Source of the DNA: JAXDBW01 sp034678405
GTDB taxonomy: Bacteria > Patescibacteriota > Patescibacteriia > UBA10025 > JAHIVO01
Length of the DNA: 21,979 nt
Reading direction: 5' to 3'
Assembly: GCA_034678405.1 (NCBI GenBank)
Contig: JAXDBW010000008.1
Coordinates: 1 to 21,979 of the forward strand
Part shown: positions 7,483 through 15,000 of the stretch, one piece after another
Layout of the letters: each line of letters opens with the position of its first letter
How positions within the stretch are numbered: the first letter of the stretch is position 1
The notes under the pieces: generated by a model
What the model saw: only the letters and a program-made list of their open reading frames with translations
Told to the model about the DNA's origin: nothing
The model's database searches: none
Program-made: the position numbers and the translations under genes

Positions 7483-7913
7483 ATGAAGTGGATGAGCCAG
7501 GCAATGACGATACCACAGAGGATGCCGACCGAAATCTGGCCAAAAGTATGCTCAATCTGCGTATTGAGATGGCTAAAGGTGCTCCGCTGATCTTCGGGCA
7601 GGTCAGCAATCAGATTATTCGTCGCTTTGGCCACGAGGTCGATCCGACGGCGGAGAAACATTGCGTCAGTGATGACGAGGAGAGAAAAAACAGCCGCCAC
7701 TCCAAAGAGAGGGTTGTCGAAGCCCAGCTCAAGTCCAACCCCGGTGGAGAGGGCGGTGACATAGGCCGCATGGCCAGAGGGCATGCCGCCATATGTCATT
7801 AAAAATCCTTTTATGTTAAAATTCCCTTTAATACCGTCCGTCGCCAGTTTGATGGCTTGTACGATAATCATAGTGACGATGGGGGCGGCAATAATGTGTA
7901 TCCACGTATCCAT
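7479..7913 (-). CDS. Divergent PAP2 family (DUF212) membrane protein
   Basis: A 144-residue integral membrane protein of the divergent PAP2 / DUF212 family (PF02681), as in YuiD-type proteins. It carries 'GGMPSGHAAYVTALSTGVGLELGFDNPLFGVAAVF' (42-76), with the phosphatase-type P-S-G-H (His48), a 'TDAMFLRRRIDL' loop, and a C-terminal 'EHTFGQISVGILCG' with His122 at the place of the third PAP2 motif. The family resembles lipid phosphate phosphatases, but its substrate is not established. The start at 7913 is supported by the N-terminal helix. It is divergent from uppP with zero intergenic bases and convergent with mutM, overlapping it by 4 bases. Confidence 0.88.
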   Translation of the reverse strand: MDTWIHIIAAPIVTMIIVQAIKLATDGIKGNFNIKGFLMTYGGMPSGHAAYVTALSTGVGLELGFDNPLFGVAAVFSLLVITDAMFLRRRIDLVAKATNNLIADLPEDQRSTFSHLNTQIEHTFGQISVGILCGIVIAWLIHFI

Positions 7914-8732
7914 ATGATAGACTTCATCTACGGAATTATCCTCGGCATTATCCAGGGTTTGACAGAATTCTGGCCGATCTCGAGTTCAGGACATTTAGTG
8001 GTCGCCCACAACATCCTGAATTTCGATTTTGCTGATAATCTCAGCTTTGATGTCGCGCTACACATTGGGACGCTCATAGCGCTCGTTATTTATTTCTGGC
8101 GCGACATTCGTAGATACATTGTAGCATTTGTCCGAAGCCTTGCCAATTTTCGAGTGCGGGACGATGTAGATCAGCGACTGGCCTGGCTTATCGTGATTGG
8201 TACTGTGCCCGCCGGTCTCGTTGGGTATTTCCTGGGGGACACGATTGAGGGCGCCCTCCGAGCGATATGGGTAGTCGGCGTCACTCTCATCGTGGTCGGA
8301 CTTCTTTTCTTCGTGGCAGAACGGTATGCTCGACGGGAAAGGACACTTGAGCAGCTCGGATGGAAAGGCGCTCTGGCGATCGGCACCGCTCAAGCCGTAG
8401 CCCTGATTCCCGGCGTGTCGCGCTCTGGTTCGACTATCCTCGCTGGGATGAGCATCGGTCTGCCGAGACACACGGCGGCTCGTTTTTCGTTTCTCCTTTC
8501 GATTCCCATTGTCTTCGGGGCGGGACTGCAAAAAATGGTGGATGCCGCGCAAGAGGGAATCGGCCGGGAGGAGTGGCTCGTGATGTTGGCCGGTCTGGGG
8601 ACGTCAGCGATCGTCGGGTACATAGCTATCCGGGTCCTGCTGAAATTTTTGTCCAACCACTCTCTGAACGTCTTCGGCTACTACCGCATAGCGCTGGGTG
8701 TCGTACTACTACTCTACTATTTCCTCCAGTAA
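7914..8732 (+). CDS. uppP: Undecaprenyl-diphosphatase
   Basis: A 272-residue integral membrane phosphatase (BacA/UppP) that dephosphorylates undecaprenyl pyrophosphate so the carrier can be reused for cell-wall and surface polymer assembly. The first motif 'GIIQGLTEFWPISSSGHLV' (11-29) gives Glu18 and His27, and the second 'PGVSRSGSTI' (166-175) gives Arg170. Seven or eight TM helices and the length match the family. I chose the ATG at 7914 because the protein then begins 'MIDFIYGIILGIIQGLTE', the usual family start; a longer start at 7857 would add 19 polar residues encoded antisense to the PAP2-like gene. No Shine-Dalgarno is seen. A strong hairpin terminator follows the stop. Confidence 0.96.
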   Translation: MIDFIYGIILGIIQGLTEFWPISSSGHLVVAHNILNFDFADNLSFDVALHIGTLIALVIYFWRDIRRYIVAFVRSLANFRVRDDVDQRLAWLIVIGTVPAGLVGYFLGDTIEGALRAIWVVGVTLIVVGLLFFVAERYARRERTLEQLGWKGALAIGTAQAVALIPGVSRSGSTILAGMSIGLPRHTAARFSFLLSIPIVFGAGLQKMVDAAQEGIGREEWLVMLAGLGTSAIVGYIAIRVLLKFLSNHSLNVFGYYRIALGVVLLLYYFLQ

Positions 8733-8743
8733 TATCAGAAATC

Positions 8744-8777
8744 AAAATCCCGCCCTTCACGAAGAGCGGGATTTTTT
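8744..8777. terminator. Bidirectional rho-independent terminator
   Basis: AAAATCCCGC (8744-8753) pairs with GCGGGATTTT, with an inner CTTC/GAAG extension, and is followed by a T6 run on the + strand. On the minus strand the same hairpin ends in TTTT. It ends uppP and also lies 16 bases past the stop of the minus-strand gene, so it probably serves both. Confidence 0.88.
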
Positions 8778-8793
8778 GAGTATACTGACAGGT

Positions 8794-9960
8794 TTACATC
8801 GGTAGTGTATCCTGGAGGTCGCTGCCATCATCAGTATCAGAGCGGCGGCCTTTGTAGTAGATGGTCGTGATCGCGCCGATACCCACCATCGTCCAGGGCC
8901 ACCAGAGATATTCGCCGGGGCAAATATTTTGGTAGTAGATGATGAGAGCGATGATCGTCAGGAGCGTCGGGAGAATCCACCAGGCACTGGTCGGAGCGGT
9001 CTTCTCATAGCGATAATAGAGGATGATGGCTACGCCATAGAGCACCAGGATGAGGATGATCGCCCAGTGGGCCATATTGGTGCACGGCTCGTCATCAGTC
9101 ACCTCTTCGCTCATAGCGGCTTCGTCTGCAGCTGGCAGTTCGGTCATTTCTTCATCGCCAGTCATTTCCTCTGTATCGGCGTTAGTGTTGTCATTAGTTA
9201 CCGCTTCATTCGTATTGGCGGCGGCGTTTACATTTGTGTCAGCATTGGTGTTAGCATTCGTAGCCTCATTAGTATTCGCGTTGGTCTCTGTATTGGTGTT
9301 AGTTGCCAGGGGGGCGCTCGTATTTACATTCTTGAGAATGTTTCCCGCGACATCGCTCACGACGACGCCATTTGACTGTTTGACCTCACCACTCTGTGCT
9401 GCGACATAGGTGATGCCACCCTGTTTCGCCGTGAAGAGCCCGTCGCTGGAGACCGAGCCGTACGTGGCGTCGGTGGTCCAGGTGATATCGGGCGTTGGCA
9501 CGATGTTGCCGTAGGCGTCGTAGGCAGTCGCGACAAACTGTTTGTTGCTGCCGTTATGCACGATGGTTGGGCGGTCATTCGGCTCGACTGTGATGCGAGC
9601 AACGGCACCGGGGATGACAGAAATCTGCCAGGTCTGAGAGTCGTAGCCGTTATTACCATCGGTCACCTCAAGGACGGTATTGTAGATGCCGGTGACCGTT
9701 GGGCCCCAGGTAAGCGTGCTGCCGGAGAGGGTCATGTCAGCCGGGGCGACGGAGAGATTCCAGGTGAGGGTGTCTCCATCATCATCGGTGGCGGCAGCCA
9801 CATAGGTATATGGCGTGCCGGCCGTGACGGTCAGCGTCGGGGCAGAGGTGATCTGCGGCGGGTTATTAGAAATTTGCGCCTGGGCGCCCAGAGCGAGCCC
9901 CAGACAGAGAATACCAGCGATGATGCCGATACCAGCCCTCCAGACGGTGCGGGTAGACAT
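8794..9960 (-). CDS. Exported Ig-like protein with NTN linker and three C-terminal TM helices
   Basis: A 388-residue surface protein. A signal peptide covers residues 1-28 (cleavage likely after AQA). A cadherin/putative-Ig-like (He_PIG-type) domain spans about 33-117 ('DDDGDTLTWNLSVAP' and 'LTWGPTVTGIYNTVLEVTDGN'). A bacterial-Ig-like (Big_2-type) domain spans about 121-205 ('VATAYDAYGNIVPTPDITWTTD'). Residues 221-265 form a low-complexity Asn/Thr/Ala linker built on NTN and NANTN, then an acidic Glu/Asp/Met stretch runs to 291. Three TM helices follow (about 296-316, 325-343, 351-369), with Cys293 and Cys347 flanking them. No enzyme motif seen; a structural or adhesion role is inferred. AAGGAA about ten bases before the ATG is a plausible Shine-Dalgarno. 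Confidence 0.85.
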   Translation of the reverse strand: MSTRTVWRAGIGIIAGILCLGLALGAQAQISNNPPQITSAPTLTVTAGTPYTYVAAATDDDGDTLTWNLSVAPADMTLSGSTLTWGPTVTGIYNTVLEVTDGNNGYDSQTWQISVIPGAVARITVEPNDRPTIVHNGSNKQFVATAYDAYGNIVPTPDITWTTDATYGSVSSDGLFTAKQGGITYVAAQSGEVKQSNGVVVSDVAGNILKNVNTSAPLATNTNTETNANTNEATNANTNADTNVNAAANTNEAVTNDNTNADTEEMTGDEEMTELPAADEAAMSEEVTDDEPCTNMAHWAIILILVLYGVAIILYYRYEKTAPTSAWWILPTLLTIIALIIYYQNICPGEYLWWPWTMVGIGAITTIYYKGRRSDTDDGSDLQDTLPM

Positions 9961-9995
9961 AGGTGGATATGTTCCTTAAGGAAAATTAGATAATT

Positions 9996-10001
9996 AGTAT
10001 A
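9996..10001 (-). promoter_or_regulatory. Possible -10 box for the Ig-like protein gene
   Basis: Read on the minus strand this is TATACT, predicting a leader of about 30 bases. A TTGACC lies 22 bases further upstream, too far for a standard spacer, so this is a partial match only. A 12-bp palindrome (TTCCTTAAGGAA, 9972-9983) lies between it and the start codon and includes the Shine-Dalgarno-like AAGGAA. Confidence 0.35.
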
Positions 10002-10095
10002 TCTTACGGCTTTTTTAGCTAATGGTCAAGCGGGTATTTGACCTCTCACATAGGTCGTTATTGCTGTTTTTTGGCCAGCAGAATACTATCCTTCC

Positions 10096-10197
10096 GTCAT
10101 TCTGAGGAGCTACCGTGGGTAGCGACGAAGAATCTCAACGAGTTAGGAATAGAGTCATAGAGATTCTTCGACTCCACTGCGTTTCGCTCAGAATGAC
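10096..10197. repeat. 102-bp inverted-repeat element with GTCATTCTGAG ends
   Basis: The outer arms GTCATTCTGAG (10096-10106) and CTCAGAATGAC (10187-10197) are perfect reverse complements. Inner arms CGAAGAATCTC (10126-10136) and GAGATTCTTCG (10160-10170) are too, giving a two-step cruciform. The ends match a class of short dispersed repeats that I recall from many bacterial genomes ('GTCATTCTGAGCGAAGCGAAGAATCT' type). It has no coding capacity and resembles a MITE or REP-like unit. Confidence 0.75.
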
Positions 10198-10221
10198 AAA
10201 GGGAAGTGAGCATAAAATACC

Positions 10222-10253
10222 AAAAACCCCGGCTCAGCGATGAACCGGGGTTT
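10222..10253 (-). terminator. Rho-independent terminator of the CAP-domain gene
   Basis: On the minus strand AAACCCCGG pairs with CCGGGGTTT and the stem is followed by TTTTT. It lies about 20 bases after the stop codon. Confidence 0.85.
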
Positions 10254-10273
10254 GTATCAGGATATATAGCGCT

Positions 10274-11785
10274 CTAGATAATGCGGACGGCGTCGGGGAT
10301 ACCCTCGAGGAAGTGGACGTGCAGCAAGAATGCGCTGGCAATTATCACGATGACGAGGATGGACTGAACGATCACATGCGGATGCTGGACGCGGATCTCC
10401 ACCATGATATTGATCAGCAGCGCCACCACGATGAAGATGAGGAAGACTATATAGAATTTCCGAACGATTTCGACAAGGGTGGAAGCAAGGTTTTGTTCAG
10501 TCGCTTCGACCGTCTGGGCTTTCACAGCCGTATCAGTGTACTGGTCGATCGCCAGCGGCTGCTCGGTGACTCCCGTGACCGTGGGCGGCTCGGTTGGTTC
10601 AGTCGTCGTCGGTGTCGGGACGACCTGAACCTCGAGTTCATTTGAGACTTCGGGCGGCGCGACCACGACGATGGGCAGCTCGATCGAGCCACCATCGATG
10701 AAGGCCAGATCCTCGGCTACGAGACTGAAGTCCTCTTCATAGACGCCGGCTTCTTCAGGCGCTTTCAGCGTGAATTCGAAACGGCCGGTCTCGCCAGGAG
10801 CTACGCGATCCTGGGTCAGGATGGCAGGGCGATAGTACTCGACCCATGATTCGTCCTCAAACTCGCTATGCCGACCAGCGGGATTGGCGACGTTGAGCGC
10901 CACGAAATAGTCACCCGAGTTGGTCCAGGTAGCGGTACCGGTATTTAGGAAATCAACCCAGAAGCTAATCTTCTCCAGCGGTTTGATACCGAGATCAGTC
11001 GCACTCTGGTCAGACAGCTCAGCGCGATACCATGATGGCTGAGGAGTCACTGGGACCGGCGTTGGTTCTGGCTCAGGAGTAGGCGTGGGAGTTGGTTCCG
11101 GTGTGGGAGTAGGAGTAGGTTCTGGTTCAGGAGTAGGCGTGGGAGTTGGTTCCGGAGTCGGTTCTGGTTCGACTGGGACGACGTATGGGTCGCCGAAGAA
11201 GACCACGAGTAGCGTTGTCTCGCTCCCCTGGAGGGTACCATCGACGACAGCCACACCCATCTCACTATATTTATCATTCAGGATGTTTTTCTTGTGGCTC
11301 GGACTATTCATAAATGCGTCAAAGACAGTCTCAGCCTGGGTGAAATCCATCGCGAGGTTTTCACCAGCGGCAGTATAGGTATAGCCGGCCTGTTTGATGA
11401 AGTACCATGGCTTGGTGCCGTCCGGAGCAGTATGGGCGAAATAATCATTGGTCAGCATGTGCTGCGCTTTCAGGCTGGCCGCGTAGTTCAGCTTGTCATT
11501 GAGGACGAGGGGAGCGACACCAGCATCAGCGCGAGCTTGATTGGTCAGGGTGAGGAGCTGGGATTTGGTAATTTCCGCAAAATGTCCCACTGACGGATTG
11601 GTCATGAAGAGGAATGTCGTGACAAATAATTTCACCAAAATAACCGCCGAGGCATATAATCGGAGGGCTGGGGCACGAAGCGCGTGCGGCTTATGACCAT
11701 TGCCATGGTGCGGGATCAAGAAATGCCGCGTGTGATGAATCACGTGCTGGTGGAATTTCTTTTTTTGTGGCTTGGTTTCGGCCAT
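10274..11785 (-). CDS. CAP (SCP/YkwD) domain protein with NBR1-like domain and TM anchors
   Basis: A 503-residue membrane-anchored protein. The N-terminus (1-38) is basic and unusually His-rich (nine His by residue 34), then one TM helix at about 42-62. The CAP domain covers 72-198 with the usual cavity residues: His118 in 'DYFAHTAPDG', Glu142 in 'GENLA' and His164 in 'PSHKKNIL'. A PTPEP-type Pro/Glu/Thr linker (203-250) follows. Residues 251-375 form a beta-sandwich resembling the NBR1 central (NBR1-Ig) domain ('FWVDFLNTGTATWTNSGDYFV', 'APGETGRFEFTLKAPEEAGVYEEDFSLV'). A Thr/Pro spacer and two TM helices (about 443-463, 470-490) end the protein. CAP domains in bacteria are extracellular and may act in adhesion, lipid binding or wall processes; the role here is not known. 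Confidence 0.9.
   Translation of the reverse strand: MAETKPQKKKFHQHVIHHTRHFLIPHHGNGHKPHALRAPALRLYASAVILVKLFVTTFLFMTNPSVGHFAEITKSQLLTLTNQARADAGVAPLVLNDKLNYAASLKAQHMLTNDYFAHTAPDGTKPWYFIKQAGYTYTAAGENLAMDFTQAETVFDAFMNSPSHKKNILNDKYSEMGVAVVDGTLQGSETTLLVVFFGDPYVVPVEPEPTPEPTPTPTPEPEPTPTPTPEPTPTPTPEPEPTPVPVTPQPSWYRAELSDQSATDLGIKPLEKISFWVDFLNTGTATWTNSGDYFVALNVANPAGRHSEFEDESWVEYYRPAILTQDRVAPGETGRFEFTLKAPEEAGVYEEDFSLVAEDLAFIDGGSIELPIVVVAPPEVSNELEVQVVPTPTTTEPTEPPTVTGVTEQPLAIDQYTDTAVKAQTVEATEQNLASTLVEIVRKFYIVFLIFIVVALLINIMVEIRVQHPHVIVQSILVIVIIASAFLLHVHFLEGIPDAVRII
11061..11154. repeat. 54-bp coding tandem repeat (Pro/Glu/Thr linker)
   Basis: A 40-base segment at 11061-11100 recurs at 11115-11154 with two mismatches, an 18-codon period. 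It encodes part of the PTPEPEP linker of the CAP protein. Such a tract can change length by slippage or recombination. Confidence 0.8.
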
Positions 11786-11795
11786 AGCAATAGAA

Positions 11796-11801
11796 AGTAT
11801 A
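11796..11801 (-). promoter_or_regulatory. Possible second, start-proximal -10 box for the CAP gene
   Basis: Read on the minus strand this is TATACT, 10 bases before the ATG at 11785, the same geometry as the CBS gene. The -35 is poor (TGTTAA). If active it would give a nearly leaderless transcript. Confidence 0.3.
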
Positions 11802-11828
11802 ACGTATTTACTGATGTTTTAACAGATG

Positions 11829-11857
11829 ATAATAGCATGGCAATATAGTTTTGTCAA
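11829..11857 (-). promoter_or_regulatory. Near-consensus sigma-70-type promoter for the CAP gene
   Basis: On the minus strand TTGACA (11852-11857), a 17-base spacer, then TATTAT (11829-11834). This is a perfect -35, optimal spacing and a five-of-six -10. It predicts a leader of about 35-40 bases before the ATG. It is the best promoter in the window. Confidence 0.85.
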
Positions 11858-11888
11858 CCCCGTTAGAGGCATACGCCTCTAACGGGGT
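11857..11888. repeat. 14-bp perfect hairpin next to the CAP promoter
   Basis: ACCCCGTTAGAGGC (11857-11870) and GCCTCTAACGGGGT (11875-11888) flank the loop ATAC. It abuts the -35 box, sharing one base with it. No T-tract follows on either strand, so it is not an ordinary terminator. It may be a dispersed palindromic element or an operator. Confidence 0.7.
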
Positions 11889-11901
11889 CAGGCCCCCATG
11901 C

Positions 11902-11961
11902 TGTCATTGCGAGGAGTATTATGACGAAGCAATCTATCGCATTTTTCAGCTCGCAATGACA
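11902..11961. repeat. 60-bp inverted-repeat element with GTCATTGCGAG ends
   Basis: TGTCATTGCGAG (11902-11913) and CTCGCAATGACA (11950-11961) are perfect 12-bp reverse complements. Inside lies GACGAAGCAATCT (11923-11935), parallel to GACGAAGAATCT inside the element at 10096-10197. The two therefore look like sister types of one repeat family. No coding capacity. Confidence 0.75.
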
Positions 11962-11984
11962 AAAGGTGGGGCTCCTTAAACCAA

Positions 11985-12012
11985 AACCCAGCCTCTCGCG
12001 AGAGGCTGGGTT
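11985..12012 (-). terminator. Terminator of the 1209-aa surface protein gene
   Basis: A perfect 28-bp palindrome, AACCCAGCCTCTC-GC-GAGAGGCTGGGTT. On the minus strand it is followed by TTGGTTT, giving a T-rich tail (TTTTGGTTT). It lies 22 bases after the stop codon at 12035. Confidence 0.85.
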
Positions 12013-12034
12013 GTACTACTTGATTACTCAGCGA

Positions 12035-15000
12035 TTACTTCCGTTTGCGGTTGGTCAGCGTGACTGCACCGAGGCCAGCTAAGGTGGAAATCACCAGTGT
12101 GGCGATTCCAGCGCCAGTGACCGGGAGCGTTTCGGCTCCGAGCACCTGTGGCTCACGTACCTCGAGGGTCGCGGTGTCAGTGACATTGTCTACGTCAGCG
12201 GCCCAGGCGACTACCGTGTTGATGTAGTTGCCAGCGGTGGCGTCTTTGTCGACGACCACATCGTAACTGACAGAGGCGGACTCTCCATCCAGGATGTCAC
12301 CGAGGACCCATGAGTGGTCCATAGCGGCAGTATCCGTGAAGTGAAGGCCATCTGGCAGGGTGTCGATGATAGTCACATTTTCGGCGAGGGCATCACCATT
12401 GTTGGTGACGGTCACCGTGTAGGTGACGGTGCCACCCGGGTTGGTGAAGGCAGAGCCGACAGTCTTCTCGACGGAGAGACCGGGGAGTGCTTCGTCACCC
12501 AGGACGACACCCGGGGTCTCTACCTCAGGCTCAGGGATGGTGACGGTCGTCAGGACGATGTTTGACTGGGCAATTTTATTCCATCCAATTTCGGCAGCGT
12601 TTGCTGTGCGGACACCGAAGAGTTTCTGTAGGAAGTTTGTTGCTTCAAGCTCCTCATCTGGTGCCTGGTAGAGCGTCGCCTGGTTGGTGATTTCTGTAAC
12701 TCCAACTTCGAGTCCGTCATTGACCGTGACATCAAAGGTGACGGTCAATGAGTCGCCTCCAGCGAGACTGAATGGTCCCCAGGTGAATGATCCGTCGAGG
12801 TTGTCGGTCGCATCACCAATGTCGCCACTGCCGGATACCAACGTGGTGTTGGTCGGGGTGGTGTCCTCGATATAGAGGTTGGTTGCTGCTGCATCACCGG
12901 TATTCATCACCGTGATGGTGTAGCTGAGCACATCACCCTCTTCAGCGATATCTGATTCTTCGCCATTGACGAGGACTGATTTATCGATACTGAGCTCAGG
13001 AGCGAGACGGTTACCGAAGTTACACTCAGAGTTACTTTCCACAGCGTTCGGCTGGTAGTTCGCGTAGCAGGTGTCACCATCATTTCCATAGGGGAGGGTC
13101 ACGGTGTGACACATGGTGCTGTAGTCGAAGTAGGGGAATGTCTGCTGCCAGTCGGTCGGGACGATCTCACAGACATTGTAGGTGCCGGCCAGGAGATTCT
13201 GGAACCAGTACCAACCATAGTGCTCCTCAGAGCTGTCAGTGGTGGTGCTCATCTCACCGTCGTCGAGTGTTTGGTTGCCGTTTTCGTCGATGAAGACAGT
13301 CCAGTCAGGTAGGAGGTCTTCTGAGTACTCCTCGCAGATGTCGAGGCGTTCTACTTGAACTACATCAATGAAAGCTGCGTTGACATTGCCTTCTTCTTGG
13401 TTTGCACAGTCGCGGACACCATTACCATTCACGTCGTACCATTTGTAGCCGTGGATGTTGTAGAGTTGGACGTTTTCACACATGCCGTGGGTTGCGTCAA
13501 TTGCGTCGACGTCAAATCCATCAGCGGTGCTGGTGTGGAGACTGGCATCTGAAGTGTCGGTCAGGCGGACATAGTTCACGACCGGGAGACCGATGGTGGA
13601 GAGATCGAAATAGGAGTCAGCACCGGCATTGAGATTACTGGCGGTACCCAGCTCATACCAGGTAACACCGTCGTAGCTGACCTCGACGAGGGCAGTTTCT
13701 TCAGGATAGGTGCCATTAGTAGTCTCATGCACTGAGATGTCATTACCCTCACCATCGATGACTGAGTATTGGAATTTCACGGTGAGGGAGCCACCGAAGC
13801 CGAGGCTGTAGAATGTACCGACGGCATTGCCGTCAGCTGGCCCGAGGGCAGCGAGGGCATTAGATCGATTGGCATCGACCGGGCTGCCGTTTTTCTTCAG
13901 GCCCTGGTCAGTATCCATCACACCATAAGCCCAGGTAGCACCTTCGCTACACGCAAGCTGATTCTCGAAGTAAACGTCGGTGTTTTCGTTGTAGGAGACA
14001 TTGAATTCAGATTCACCATTGATGATGGCGTATCCATTCTCACCCATTTCTACGGCGTTATGCGTGCCAATCGGCAACTCCACCTGCAGGGGGGAATTCT
14101 CTGAGACATAGCCGACGGATTCACCATCGACCTTGACTTCAAATGATTGATTGTCATCGACATCAACTTCTGAGTTGTTCCAGCGGACGTCCTTGTAGAA
14201 GGTGACGGTGCCGGTTTTCATGACGTTGAAACCAACACAAGAGTATGATTCTCCCGGTTGTGCATCAATGTATTCGTAGTTATCGAAGTTAAGGATGTCG
14301 GAACCACAATAGAATTCTGCAGTGAAGTCATCGGTATTCTCGTCTCCCTGAGCACGGTAGGTGAATGGGAGGTAGTTTTCTGGCAGTACTTCACGGAACC
14401 ATACAGTACGACCATCTCCGACATTGATTGATGTGCTGGGTGAGAAGGTTGAGAAGTTGCCGCCCGCTTCTCCGTAGAACGTATTGTCAGTGGCGGTTTT
14501 GTCCGGGTCATCAACCTCACCGTTGAAACCCCATTGGAAGTTCCAGTTTTCGACAACCTGACAGTTACCATTGCTGTTTGCTGCATAAGTAGCGGCAGTA
14601 CTTGACGTAATTTCATCAGGTTCATTCATGTAGGCTTCGTTCTGCTTTCCACTCGGACCCCAGTTAGGCAGGTCACTTTCGTCTTCACAGACGATTTTGT
14701 AGCCATTTACTTGAACAGGCTTCCACGTGCACTCAGCAGTACAGGCATCGCCACCATCACAGTCTTCTGATTCCTGGTTTACTTTATTATCTCCACAGTA
14801 AGGAACATCCACCAACTGGCACTCATTTGTACAGCGCTGGTGGTCGCCAACACCGTCTGTGCCATCACACTGCTCCCACGCTTGGTTTACCTGGCCGTCT
14901 CCACAGTAGTTGGCTTGCAAGACATTGAAATGGTCTAGCTCTTTATCTTTCCAACCATGGGAGACTGACCACTCTTGGAGTTTAATATCCCACTCACCTA

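Larger units (their letters stand above)
9961..10273. other. Intergenic region of 313 bp
   Basis: No credible ORF. From left to right it holds the presumed leader and -10 of the Ig-like gene, an inverted-repeat element at 10096-10197, and the terminator of the CAP-domain gene at 10222-10253. Positions about 10005-10095 show nothing recognisable. Confidence 0.7.

Noticed and set aside
7857..7913. Upstream ATG at 7857 for uppP
   Set aside because: It would add 19 polar residues encoded antisense to the DUF212 gene. The family starts at the hydrophobic helix given by the ATG at 7914.
10096..10197. Insertion sequence with transposase
   Set aside because: The element is only 102 bp with no coding capacity and no evident target-site duplication. 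At most it is a MITE/REP-like unit.
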